From assembly GCA_001953115.1 (NCBI GenBank), contig LSSL01000294.1, forward strand, positions 1 through 38,547: a stretch of DNA of 38,547 nucleotides. The letters are read 5' to 3'. This DNA comes from Smittium mucronatum (taxonomy: Eukaryota > Kickxellomycota > Harpellomycetes > Harpellales > Legeriomycetaceae). Numbering within the stretch: position 1 is the stretch's first letter; each line of letters starts with the position of its first letter. Made by a program: the position numbers and the translations under genes. The notes beneath the pieces are model-generated. The model was not told the DNA's origin. It did no database searches and worked only from the letters and a program-made list of their open reading frames with translations. Below, piece by piece: positions 24,066 to 35,910 of this stretch.

Positions 24066-25919
24066 TTATTGAGACACTTTATTGGATTGAAAGTATAAAT
24101 TGTACATGATTATGAATTTTGTATATGGTCAAGATATTTTTTATTTGTACACTTTTAACCTAAAAATTTTTATTTTTATTTTTTATTTTTTTACATATCA
24201 ATATATTTTTTCGTTTTTATAAAATGAATTTATTTGAAGAATTCGTTAATTTTAATATAATTTACTTCAAATTTTTACAATTAATAAAAAGATTTATTAG
24301 TTTTATAATGTATCACCAACCATAATCACCATTTACATTTTTTTATAAACAGTCAGCATTCATTTTATTTTTTCATAAATAAAATTTCCCTAGTTCAATC
24401 ATAATTTAGTTTATTTTAACCTAAAATATAAATAATCTAATCAATATACTTATTAAGAATTTTTTTTAAATTAATTAATAAAATGTACTTTTAAACCAAA
24501 TATTAGATTTTATATTATTTTAGATTATTCTAATATAAATATTGTAAACCAAGTTTTATTTTAACAAAATTAAAAATAATTTTTTTAAATAATATGAATT
24601 ATTTATAGAATATAGAATATTAAGAAATCTCAATAAAATATTTTGAATTAATTATAAAAATCAATTTATTTTAAAAAAGATTCATAACTAATTTACACTT
24701 TTAAATGGCATTTATTTAGTCTGAATCATTATTTTATTTATTAAAATTAAAATTATTTATTCAAATATCGTTCTTAGAAAAATATTGTAGTTTTTAATAA
24801 TTGATAAAATTATTTATTATGATTATGTTTAAATTGATATAAAATTTTAATTTCAAATAAAAATATCAAGTTTTTATACACGAATTTGAAAAGAATGTAT
24901 TTTGGGCGGGATGTTTTCGTATATATTAATAATTTTGAGTTAAATGCTTTTAAAATCGATTAATAGGCTTTCTACAATAAAAATAAATATATATATATAT
25001 ATTATCGTATTATAAGTTAAGCATAATAGGATTTTTATAAATTAATTATTTTATTGTAAAATTAACATGATCTTGTAAAAAAAAATCTTTAAAGCAATGA
25101 TAATTAATTAAATATGAAAGATTTCAATAATAATTTTCGTCAATTTGCATAAATTAATTAACATTGAAAAATCATTTTAATTATTCCTCTAAAAATTATA
25201 TAAATAAAATAATTCTCTAATTTTTGTAATTAAATATTTTATATACTTCAATACTTTTTACATGAAATAGAGATTCGATTTGTAAAATAGTATTAATTTC
25301 AATATTCAGAAATAAATCAAATAAAGATAGATTTTGCATATTACCCCAAAAATTTAGAAAAAAAAAATTAATACTCTATTTTATTTTTAATTGAATCAAC
25401 ATTTTACTTTTAATTATTTAAAATATAATTTAAATTAATGTAATAATCAATAATGAAATAAAAATTTATTCTTAATCGATTTTTTCTAATGATTTGATAA
25501 CTTTTCTAGCCACAAAAAAATGTTTAATAAAATTTTTTTCCACAGAATAATCCAGTTTTTTATTTCTTTTTTATAAGAAAAAAAATTTATATCGCTTTTA
25601 TTTAAATTTGGTGAATAATGTAAAATTCTTTTCAGAAAAGATATTATATTTATATTTTCATTGTAGAAATATATCTAATAATTTATCTTTTTATCAAAAG
25701 TTTTTTTAATATATAATTATAATAAGGATTTATTTAAGCTTTATATTACCACAATAACCTTAAATATTTTTATAATCCAAATTATAAACACAACTAAATC
25801 AAAGATTAAACTATAAATATAAAAATTAGTTTAATTAATATAAATATATTTAAATCCTTAAAATCATACTAAACAGATCTAAATTTATCTATTAAGTTAG
25901 CCTAAACTTGTTTGGGTAA
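24066..25919. other. Very AT-rich stretch without recognised genes
   Basis: Nearly pure A/T with dense stops. It contains a simple (AT)8 repeat at 24,987-25,002. Nothing else was seen. Confidence 0.6.
24987..25002. repeat. (AT)8 microsatellite
   Basis: Eight uninterrupted AT dinucleotides. Confidence 0.9.
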
Positions 25920-26150
25920 ACCACAGCGACTTCTATTAGATTTTTTTTTTTGTTAGCTAATTATTTTCGACTAAAATGATTTTTATTCGACTAATTTAAA
26001 ATAAAATTTACTAAAGCGAATCAAAATATTTAAATTGAATATCAATCTACTATTTTTAATAATTATATAAGTCAAATTGAATAAATTTCCAAATATAAAT
26101 CGACTAAAGATACCCGGCAAAAAATTTTGTAATACAATTGGCCAAAATAA
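25920..26150 (+). repeat. Left terminal inverted repeat of element 1
   Basis: Contains CGACTTCTATTAG near 25,928, CGACTAAAATG near 25,967, CGACTAATTTAAAATAAAAT near 25,988 and ATCGACTAAAG near 26,099, all facing the same way, plus the weaker ACTAAAGCGAATC block. Confidence 0.55.
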
Positions 26151-26531
26151 AAAATTTTCTTGATTTATTTTAAAATTGGTAAATTACATTCAAATTTTGT
26201 CCAAATGTTGCAGGCTATTAGTAATTGGTAAATTCAATAGAGTGATTATCAAATATAATTCTGCAAATTCGTTTAAAACATTTTAATTTCGTAACAAAGT
26301 TTTAGAAATCATTATTTATCTTTTTAGCTCCAATAAAATGTTGGGATATATATGACGCGTGGGATAAACCAAGTTTTCTACCTAAAAAAAATAAAAACCG
26401 AAACACTTCTGATATTAGTAGTTAAGTCAAAATCAAGCATTATTTGAAAAAATAATTTATTATTTAGAGCTACAATTTAATTCAAATAATAATTCTTAGT
26501 ATTATTATAATTGATATTATCCTAAAATCAA

Positions 26532-26848
26532 TATCCAGAACGCTTTATGTTTTTTAATGTGTATTATTATGTGGTATATTTATAATACTATATGTAATGT
26601 AATGTCTTATGTATATATAGTGTTTATAAACTATACTTTATGGGCATTATACTGTATTTAATATTATGTATTTTGTGTTATAGAAATTATTATGTGTATA
26701 ATAAAGTGTTTTTTTTATGTTATATTGGGTGTGCAGTGTCTTTTTTTAGTATGGATTTTTCCTAAGCAATATGGTTTTTGCAGTATTTTGTATTTGAATT
26801 TTAGGTTGTATTGTATTTCGCGCTTTGAATGTACTCTATTATTTATTT
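26532..26848 (+). other. Strand-asymmetric T/G-rich tract
   Basis: The plus strand is strongly T and G over A and C. It is made of degenerate words such as TATGTGTA, TGTGTTAT, TATGTAATG and AGTATTTTGTATT. It stands out sharply from the near strand-symmetric A/T flanks. It looks like an old, degenerate short tandem array inside element 1 rather than a gene, and every plus frame has stops. Confidence 0.6.
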
Positions 26849-27014
26849 TAATTTTCTGTGTATAGTGAGTATAGCTTAGTAGGTTTATTGTATTCTGCTT
26901 AGAGCTTTGTGCATTCTGTATTTTTTATGTTTAATTTTCTGTGTACAGTGAGTATAGCTTAGTAGGTTTATTGTATTCTGCTTAGAGCTTTGTGTATTCT
27001 GTATTATTTTATGT
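26849..27014 (+). repeat. 83-bp tandem duplication
   Basis: Two 83-base units start TAATTTTCTGTG at 26,849 and 26,932. Each contains AGTGAGTATAGCTTAGTAGG and TATTCTGCTTAGAGCTTTGTG (20 bases and one more). They differ by a few substitutions (TATAGTG versus TACAGTG, GCATTC versus GTATTC). The duplication is younger than the surrounding tract. Confidence 0.95.
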
Positions 27015-27644
27015 GTTCTTCACTGTTTATCAAATAATCTCGACTTTTATTGGTGATCATGGACTTAAAGTACTCTTATTATGAATGTTATTATTCTATG
27101 ACTAAGTATATATGCATTATTTTGAATACTACTGTCAGCTTTAATCTTTTTTCAAATTATCTGATTTATAAATCTTAATGCTATCGCATTTTATATTAAA
27201 ATTTTGGATGAACTATTTATAATTATAAAACCATTTTCAACTTTATAAATCTCATTTAATTGAAATTGAAAAAAGAGCCTTAAGTTTTCTTTTTTATGAC
27301 ACTTCTATTCTTATACTTATCTTATAATAAGTATTGTATTTTTTTTATCTTTATAAGAATTCCTTCATTTTTTGGTTTATTATAAATCTAGTAGAAATTG
27401 AATTTGCTTTTTTTGTGTATAAGAGAAAAATAATCCTTCAAAATAGATATAATTTTTTCTTATTTACCAATTTTCAGTTTGTGCTAAATAATTCTTAATT
27501 TTCTCTTTATATATTGAGATATTTCAATTCACGTAAAACTTTATTTATCCAATAATTTTTGCAAAAAAATTTTATCACATTTTTGAATTTTTCATTTTAG
27601 ATATTGAAAAATGTATAATTTGATTTACTGGTTGAATATATTTA

Positions 27645-27815
27645 CATTTACTATAAAATTTTTAATAGGGAAAATAGTCAATTTTAATGTGAAATTGATC
27701 GATTTAACTTAAAAAAACATGAAAAATAGTATATTTGATTTTTTTTAGTCAATTTTATTTCAAATTAGTTGATTTTATTGCAAATTGGTCGATTTGATTT
27801 TATTAGTAGTAGTTG
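27645..27815 (-). repeat. Right terminal inverted repeat of element 1
   Basis: On the plus strand AAATTAGTTGATTTTATTGC and AAATTGGTCGATTTGATTTT are adjacent 20-base direct repeats (27,762-27,801). Related AGTCAATTTTA words occur at 27,676 and 27,747. Reversed, they align with the left end of the element. Confidence 0.55.
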
Positions 27816-28283
27816 AAATATTTTTACTCTTTTTTTATTAATAAAAATTCATTGAAGAAAAAACAAAAAAAAATTATTTATGGTTTAAATAAAAAACTAA
27901 TTAATATATAAATTTATAAATTATAATCAAAATTCCTTTTTTATTAATTATAAAAAATTAATTTTTATTCTATAAAAATTTTAATGTAAACAAAATTTAT
28001 ATCATACAATCAATAAATTATTATATATTATTAAAAAAAATTCGATATATATCTTACTAATTATTAAATTTAAATCTAATAATTTTTTTTTTTGCTCCTA
28101 TTAAAATATTTTACTGAAAAAACAATGTTGAAAATTTTCTTATTGTTATTTGCAATTATTTCATTTTATATAAATCTTAATCGTAAATTGTTTATTTTAA
28201 AAAATAAATAGGTTTTATATGAGTGCTCGTGGTTAGTTTTTATATGTTTATACTATTCGAAATTTAATTATGATCCATAAAAA

Positions 28284-28451
28284 TCAATTAAATTTAGTAA
28301 TTAAGTGTAATGAACCAATAGATTCAGTACACGCATTTAATGTTTCATCCAATGAAGAAATCTTCCCATAAGCATAATTGACTTTTATAAAATATAAAAT
28401 GGTATAAATAAGGAAGCTTAGACATTTTGGAATGGCTAAGCTTTTCAACTT
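28284..28451 (-). pseudogene. Leader-peptide-like ORF fragment, paralogue B
   Basis: On the minus strand the frame homologous to the ORF at 2,022 is open for 55 codons from the position equivalent to its start, and is also open for about a dozen codons upstream of it. The start codon of copy A is AAG here, so B has no ATG at this point. It reads LKSLAIPKCLSFLIYTILYF, IKVNYAYGKISSLDETLNAC, then TESIGSLHLITKFN, ending at TGA 28284. IPK, FLIYTI, YF, YAYG, SSLDE, LN, CTE and IG are shared with copy A. The C-terminal parts differ. Loss of the start and early ends in both copies argue for relics of a duplicated secreted-protein gene. Confidence 0.5.
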
Positions 28452-28540
28452 GTTTCTTTCCCTATCTTTGCAATTTTTAACTTTATATACTTTTACCTTT
28501 TATCATTAAAATTAAACCATTAAACCTGATCCTTACATTA
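28310..28540 (-). repeat. Copy B of a diverged inverted duplication
   Basis: The reverse complement of this segment aligns with 1,930-2,170. Blocks kept here on the plus strand are TTTCATCCAATGAAGAAA near 28,341, CCATAAGCATAAT near 28,367, AAATGGTATAAATAAGGAAG near 28,397, TACCTTTTAT near 28,494 and ATCCTTACA near 28,529. Confidence 0.85.
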
Positions 28541-30242
28541 AGAGCTTTAAACATTATTTATTTGACATTAATATTCTCTTCTTCATCAATTTATTCAGTT
28601 TTTATTAATGCCGAATATTTTTCTATAGATAACTAAAACTATATTTACTTATTGATTTATTGGTTTATTATTTTATTATTTTATTTTTTATTTATCATAG
28701 ATTCAATTTTGTGTATTTATATAAAGAATTATGTTAAAAGATTTTAATAATTTTAAATAATTACAAAAAATAATTATCTGCGTAAATTAACAGATTTAAT
28801 ATAATTTTACGGACCTTAATTTAGCGATATAAAATTTTTAATTTTTAATATTTCACTTATTTAATCGTTTGTAATTATATAAAAATATCGCTTTGATATT
28901 GAATCGTGATTGTTTTCTATCCATGGGGTTTTTTATATACCGTATTAAGAGCAAAATAAGTTTTTTCATTTTAAATAATTAAAAAATTAACATAAATGCT
29001 CTAATCTCGGCAATTATTTCTCTAAATTAATAATAAATAAATTTTCTTTAAATAAAGAAGAGATTTATTTTATTCAAGCAAGAATAAATATGGATAAAAT
29101 CCAAGAAGTAGTTTAATATTATTATTTACTCAGTATCAATAAAATTATCATTTAGTTTTAACTATATTAAAAAAAATAAAAATAAAAATAAAAATACCAG
29201 GTTAAAAATTTAGCACGATAAATTTTTAAAATTTTAAAATTAATTAAGGGATTTTTTTTAATATTTGATATGTTAATAAACAGTTATTAAATTCATATTA
29301 TAAATGAGATCTAAATAAATTTATTTTCAATGATATAATAAAATTGAAATTATATTTTTTTAAACTATTTATTTATAATAGAAGTTCAAATAAAAAATAA
29401 TTTCAAATTTTCCGAAAATAGATGTAAAAAAAACTAATTAAAAAAGAAGAAAAGAATACACTATATTTTAATTGCATATGCATTAATATTTAAAAATAAT
29501 AATTAATTATAATAATTCAACATTACTAACGGTTATTTGTATTTAGACTGATTGAAATAAATTTTTTTTTATTATTTACAGAATTAGTTTTACTAAATAG
29601 AACTTTTATCTTATTTTGAGTCCCAAAATATTATTATTTATATAAATCAGATTTCTTATGAGATAAATTTCGATCATTTAATGTCATAATCATACTCATA
29701 ATATTTTTAATTCAGTTTACTATAATAATAATCGTCATTTTATATCTATGTCATTAATAAAAAAATAAAAATATTGAGATATATATCATATTTTTATTTA
29801 ATCTGTATATAAATTAAAAAAAAATAATTATTATCTTGAATAACATATAAAAAAAATCCGTTTAAAGAAAATTAAAGATTAATTAAAGACTATTTATCTT
29901 TAGATTAAAAATTTTCATGATTAATTTAATTTTCAAATATTTTTTTATAGTAAGAAATACTATAATATTCTATTTTTGATAAAAATTCAAGATTTTGTCT
30001 GGAAAATTGATAATTTGTTGACTAATTAATTAAAAGTGATCTTAAACTATAAAAAAAAATTATGTTATTGATAATAAAAAGTTATTTTGAATTAAAATTG
30101 ATTGTATTCAATATTAATAATTATTTTATTTCTGTATACACAATTTGAAAATTACAAACTTTAAATAATGTACTTATATAATCCGTAAATTTATATTTTT
30201 TTATGATATATAAAGTAGAGTCTCATAATTCTTAGAAATTCA
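28541..30242. other. Very AT-rich stretch without recognised genes
   Basis: Nothing gene-like was seen. A short (TAAAAA)n simple repeat lies at 29,169-29,195. Confidence 0.55.
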
Positions 30243-30525
30243 AATTTCTAGACTCTTAATGACATGATTGGAAATTTTTGACTTGGCATTTACTGCATAT
30301 TATCCCAGCCAGTAAATACTATGATAAAAACGACATTCCCAACGCTTTTGGCTTTGGTTTTGCATTGCTAAATTCCAATCTTCACTATAGCATTTATTAT
30401 AGCATACAAAATTTCTACATTTTTTATGCGTTTTTATCTGAAGATAACACATAAATAGAGCCAGTTTTTTTTAGTTTATTGGCCTCTTTATCTGACATCA
30501 AATATCTTCTATTCTTTAGTTTAAT
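30243..30525 (-). pseudogene. Relic with Cys-rich, zinc-binding-like block
   Basis: Two minus-strand frames join end to end. The first (30,525 to 30,427, ATG available at 30,498) reads MSDKEANKLKKTGSIYVLSS then DKNA before TAA. The second (30,470 to 30,303) is open for 56 codons and reads HKKCRNFVCYNKCYSEDWN, then LAMQNQSQKRWECRFYH and SIYWLG. After one stop it continues as YAVNAKSKISNHVIKSLEI to 30,243. The cysteines (C-x4-C-x3-C) followed about 25 residues later by W-x-C recall the N-terminal zinc-binding module of IS1595/Merlin-type transposases or a FLYWCH finger. No catalytic acidic triad is visible, so only the N-terminal part would survive. Family assignment is a guess from spacing; a decayed coding origin is more secure. 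Confidence 0.38.
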
Positions 30526-33500
30526 TCAAATAAATTATACATTTATATTTATAGAAGTAACACTTATTTTAATTATAAATCTCTTTTTAGACTATAACTT
30601 ATGTTCTCATCTTTCTATCTTTATTTTGACACTTAGTTACATTCAATAATTAATAAATTTGAATCCATTACAACCTTGAATTAAAAAATAATTTAAATTT
30701 GTTCAATAGAAAAAAATATATATTTATATAATATTTAAATAGCAAGTTTTTGATCGATAATACAGGTATTTATAAAAAAACTTATTATATTTTTTGTATA
30801 TACACGCTTAATTTTAAATTTATTCAAATAATTTTTATAAAATAAATTTAAACGCTCATGAAATAATAATATCATAAAAATTATTTAAATTATTAATTTT
30901 CACTTTTCACCCAAACTAATTTTAACCCACAATTTTTTTCTCATTTTATATAAAAAATTATAAAAAAGAAATCGATTCAAGTCATGATTAATTTTTAAGT
31001 CTCGCTCCATCGGATTATCTGTAAATCAAACTAAAATATTATAAAATTTTTAACAATTTCCTAAAAAATATCGAAAGTGAAAGAGATCGATATAATTATG
31101 TAAAGATATATTGGGAAAATAAGTTGAAATATAAATCGATTAACAATCATACATCTTTTTTTGGTCTTATATATAAGAAAAGGTGTCAAATTTTTTCTAT
31201 GAATTTTGAGTAAATCTCTATGGGGATTTTATCATATTTAATAAATTTGATCTTTATGTAAATTTTTTATTATTGAAAAGATTCAACATAAAAATTAAAA
31301 TAAAATTTTAAATATTATTTATTGTTAATATTAAATAACTCGTGTATATGTTTCACATTTTTGGGAGATTGAAAACACATAAAAATATTTATATTAAAAA
31401 AATTAAATTTATCTATGTTTTTCAATTATAATAGGTACGTGAAATTATTATATAAAAATTTTAAGCTTTTTTTTCAAATAAAATTTTATTTTGAACATTT
31501 TTTTATTATTAAACTTTTATAAAAATATATAATATCAAATAATTATATTTTGATATATATTTTTAAAAAAAATCTCATTTAATTCAATATGATATTATAT
31601 TATAGTTATGCTAATATATTTTATACGATAAATTCTAGAGAAAAAAAAATTAAAAACGTATTGAAGAGCATTTTACGAAAGCCATTCAGCTTTTCTAGTA
31701 ATAATCCATTTTTTCTTTTTTAGCATTTTTAGTAAATTTTAAATGTAGAGTTTTTTATGATATTAATATTAACATTATAAATAAATTTTCTGTTTTAGTC
31801 GATGATGTGAACTGTTTATTTATTCTAGATCTTATGTAAATTAATATTAATAATACTTTTAAATTTGATTTTTTATATTTAGAACCTAGCTATCTAAATA
31901 TTTTTTTTAATCTTCTACTAATTAATATATAAATTGAAATTTATTATAAAAATTTGAAAAATTTCCACAATTAAATTTTTTAAATTTTTTTTTAATTGAA
32001 TTAATTGAAATTTTCTCATTTGTGTTGAGTTAAATAAAGTTCAAGGGTTGAGAAAGAAATAAAGAAATATATCAAATATAGGATTGTTCATTTTAATTTA
32101 TTTATTATACTCTCAATTTTTTTTAATTCATAAATTAATTTAAAATAAATTGTTTTATTAATCAACTTTTTTAATTAAAATTACAATAAATTTACAAATA
32201 TATCCCTCAATAAATAATAACTTATAGTAAATTAATTTTTTTCTGATAAAAATCAACGTTTTATTAAAACTATTATTATTTGAGTTTATTAAATTTTAAT
32301 TTTTTTATACTTGACTTTTCTTTGTGGTAATCAAACCTTATTTTTCTTAATTTCATAAAAAAAATTTAACACTCTTTTTAAAGAGATCATATTTAGTCAA
32401 TCTAAAAATTTGATTTCCTACTCAACTCACATCCATATTATGAATGAAAAATAATCTAATAACATATAAATCATCAATTTTACTTTATACTCAAATTTTT
32501 ATGCTATCACAATTCAGAAAATATACAAATATCTTTTGAATAGACTTTTTCTTTCTATCGCAGATGATTTGCTTTTTTTTATCTCCAAAAATTGGGTTAA
32601 ACATTTTTACTAAAAGAGGTTCTCATCACAATTTATGTCCATTAAAAAATCAACAAAAATCCATATAAATCAACTTAAAAACAATTAAAATAAATATTCT
32701 CTAAATAGACCTCTCTTATTTTAAGTTTTATTGATTTCTTATATTAGTTTTAATAATATTTTTTATTTTTAAATAACATGTTTATTGCTGAATAACAATT
32801 TTTGAAAATTTTTGAAATTTCAAATAAATATAAATTTAGATAAGATATGTGAGTTAAAAAATTATTCTTCCCTACCTACCTGTATATTGGTTTAAGGTGT
32901 GCATTTTACTTTGCATTAATAATTTAATGATAGTCATATTTAGGATAACATAGTGGAAAGACAAAATTTTATTTCATAAAGCTTAACTTTTAATAAGTAA
33001 AATCCATAAAAGAATTACTCGCTTATTTCTTAAATTATCAAAATACATAAATTTATAAGTTACTGAATATCTTATTTTTAAAGAAAAATAATATATATGA
33101 ATATGATTGGTACCATATTTATCTATTTTAATCAATTTATTAAGAAATTAAATAACTACAATTAATTTTCATAGAATTATACTCATATTTTTCAATTTGA
33201 TTAAAAAAATGGAATTAAATATCAATATATTCAAAAAAATAATTATTTTTAATACGATATAATATAATAAATTTTTATAAATATTAAAATTGTAACATTC
33301 TATTTTAAAACCTCAACATTTTTCAAACTACATATGTTTCAATTACTTTCAATTATTGGCACATTAAGATAAATGTGCCATTTTTAAATTTTATAAAATT
33401 ATAAACATTAAAATTATGAATAATTATAAAAAACTTGATAAAATACAAATTATTAAGAATTAATTTATAAATATAATTTTAGGTTCTATAATTGAAACAT

Positions 33501-34269
33501 TAATTTGATAAAGGAATTCTTTTTTCACCAATTTTTATATTTTAGCGTTATATAATTGTAAAATTTTCATAAAAATCTTCTTATTTTTAAAACAATGATA
33601 ATTTTCTTTTATTTAGAGTTTATTGGCATATCTCTTGATAATTTGGATACTTTAATGAATAAATTAGGTTTATTAAAAATAAAACTATTTCTAAAATTAA
33701 ATGAAAATTTATAACAAGAAAGTCTTATATATAAAATTGTAAAAATATAATATAATAATCGCATTATCAAAAATTATATACAAATTTCAATTTTATTACT
33801 AATTTTATAAATGATAAATTATCTATTTTTAATTTAACGAAAAATTAAATTCAAACAGTCTATTATCTATTTATATCTGTATTTTTTAAAAAAATGATGG
33901 CTATAATTTATATATTATTCTAGAAACACAAATGATCTTATGAATAAAATGTTAAGCTTTTCATGAAGATATTTATTTTTAATTTATAAAATATTAAAAA
34001 CCATTAAATATAAACAAATATATATTCATTTAAATATATGCAATTAAAATTTTATACCAATAATTTCCTTAATATTCAAATTTTTAATTTTTTTAATATC
34101 AAAAATAATCGAATTATATAATCTTTTATAAAAACAGAATCATTTAAAATATTATAAATAAATTATCAAAAAATTTTAAGACACGTAAATTTATAAATTT
34201 TAATAATTTAGATAAAATTTAGCAACAAAATTTTTTTAATTGAATTCATTGATTTATGAATTAAAATTT
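30526..34269. other. Long AT-rich stretch, one hairpin
   Basis: About 3.7 kb with dense stops and no repeats recognised, apart from the perfect hairpin at 33,357-33,380. Confidence 0.55.
33357..33380. other. Perfect 9-bp hairpin with G/C-containing stem
   Basis: TGGCACATT and AATGTGCCA pair across the loop AAGATA, followed by TTTTTAAA. Four of nine pairs are G/C, which is striking in DNA this poor in G and C. It could be a terminator-like hairpin, a small palindromic insertion or a short RNA structure. I saw no flanking gene that it would serve. Confidence 0.45.
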
Positions 34270-34590
34270 TTATATGATAATTAAAAAAATACATAAGATT
34301 TTGAAAGTATTAACAAAAATAGTCAAATTTTTAAAATCTTATCAAAACTATTCAGATTAATTATCGTGGTTTCAAATTGGCGAATAAATGCTAGTTTTTT
34401 TTGATGAATATAAATAAGACAGCCCATAGGACAAAAACTCACGGCACATTGTAGTTTCTACTATCCATTGTCCAGTTTATATTCTCTAAATAAATTTTAC
34501 TTCATACCTATTTTGATCTAGAAAAAAAAAAGAGGCCATTTTTTTGGAGTAAAATAATTTATATAATATTTAAAGTTCATCTGACTGTTT
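34270..34590 (+). repeat. Left terminal inverted repeat of element 2
   Basis: The match to the right arm is clearest from AGTCAAATTTTTAAAAT (34,321) to GTTCATCTGACTG (about 34,575). It weakens outward of 34,293. Confidence 0.7.
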
Positions 34591-35574
34591 TAAAAAATGT
34601 GACATTTAGCTCTGAAAAGATAATAATTTTATCAAATAAACTACTCTTAACTACTCATCCATATTAGATGATGATTTTTTGATTTTTTTTAGGTTATTTT
34701 GCGTCGTATTTTAAAGCTTTATCGAGCCCTAATCATAAATACCCCTCCCATCCTATACTATGTTTCACAATTCGCGTAATATTTCAAATTTAATTCCATC
34801 CAAGTTTAATTCAATACAGCCACTACTTTCTTGAACACAGTAAAAACTAATTTATTCAATTTCTTAAATCCTAACGTTCTAAATGAAAGAAAAATTTACC
34901 TTTCATAATCTTTCCACATTTAAATGTGTATTTTTTAGTTTAAATTTAGTGCTATAATAGGGTACTTATATCGTTAGACTTGACACGTATCACCAATTTT
35001 GTAAGGTTATATATATATATATTCACCATAAAAAAAATTATTATTTCAATTACATATCAAATACAATTTGCAAATTTAAAATATTTAAAGTATAGGCCAT
35101 CAAAATTTCATTTCAAAATATGAATTTTTCTTATTAATCATATTTAAACTAAAAAAATCAAAATGCTCTAAAATAAGGGGTTTGTGACAAAAAAGCTAAT
35201 TTTAAAAAATACGAAACCCCATCTTCGTTCTAATATCACATTATTAAAAAATAGATAAAAAAATTTCTTTATCATTATAAAATGCATTATTTTTAAGTAT
35301 GTGAAAATTTTTTAGCATACTCAAGGCCTCAGGCACATTAAATAGTAAATATAATTACACAAGCACATTATTATTTCATGATACATATCCTTATTGAATT
35401 TAAAAAGAATATTTTTAATTTATTTAATAAAAAAATTTATGTTTAATCACTCTTCGGGTTTATTTAGTGGAATAAATGTATGCTTAAAAGAGCTTTAAAT
35501 AGCCAATTTTAAATCCAATAAAGTGATAAAGAATTCAAGAATATCTATTTATTATAGTATTTATGAGTAATATA

Positions 35575-35910
35575 AGTAGTCAGATGAACTTCAAATATTA
35601 AATAAAAAATTTTACCGCAAAAAAAGGGTCTCTTTTCTTTTTCTAGAGTAAAATAGGAAATAAGTAGAATTTATTTAGAGAATATATGCTGGACCAACGG
35701 ATAGTAGAAACTACAATTTGAAGTGAATTTTTGTCCTAAGAGCTGTCTTATTTATATTTCTCAAATAATCTATACTTTATTCGCCAATTTGAAACCACGA
35801 TAATTGATTTGACTATTTTTGATAATATTTTAAAAATTTGACTACTTTTGTAAATAATTTCGAAATATTGACTATTTGTGTAAAAAATTCAATTTTTATT
35901 CATTCTAAAT
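35575..35910 (-). repeat. Right terminal inverted repeat of element 2
   Basis: The reverse complement of the left arm begins at CAGATGAACTTCAAATATTA and runs outward. The clearest part ends near 35,865; fainter similarity continues to about 35,910. Confidence 0.7.
35808..35895 (+). repeat. Subterminal direct repeats, about 29 bp, three copies
   Basis: TTTGACTATTTTTG (35,808), TTTGACTACTTTTG (35,837) and ATTGACTATTTGTG (35,867) are spaced 29 and 30 bases apart, with A/T-rich filler. Repeats in this position are typical of transposase-binding subterminal regions. A stop-free plus frame at 35,838-36,020 runs out of this repeat and is considered accidental. Confidence 0.75.

Larger units (their letters stand above)
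25920..27815. mobile_element. Inverted-repeat element 1, about 1.9 kb
   Basis: The left end (25,920-26,150) matches the reverse complement of 27,645-27,815. The aligned core is CGACTAATTTAAAATAAAAT (left, near 25,989) against CAACTAATTTGAAATAAAAT (right, reversed), followed by ACTAAA and AATCAAA in both. Matching then continues through TACTATTTTT, TAAGT, AAATTTC and GACTA to an AAAAATTTT block. Within each end a 20-21 base motif with CGACTA or CGACCA recurs two or three times. This is the layout of a non-autonomous or foldback-type transposon with long imperfect terminal inverted repeats. No transposase frame was seen inside; the interior is a T/G-rich tract and an 83-bp duplication. Ends are approximate and no target-site duplication could be confirmed. 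Confidence 0.5.
34270..35910. mobile_element. Inverted-repeat element 2, about 1.6 kb
   Basis: The left arm (34,270-34,590) matches the reverse complement of the right arm (35,575-35,910) over about 300 bases with scattered substitutions and small indels. Shared blocks include ATTATCGTGGTTTCAAATTG, GGCGAATAAA, TATAAATAAGACAGC, TTGTAGTTTCTACTATCC, ATTCTCTAAATAAATT and GTTCATCTGACT. The outer part of the right arm has three direct repeats of about 29 bases. The interior (34,591-35,574) includes a short open minus-strand block (34,768-34,851: YCVQESSGCIELNLDG, then IKFEILREL) that could be all that is left of a transposase, but no DDE set is visible. The structure fits a TIR or foldback DNA transposon. 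Exact ends and target-site duplications are not resolved. Confidence 0.6.
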
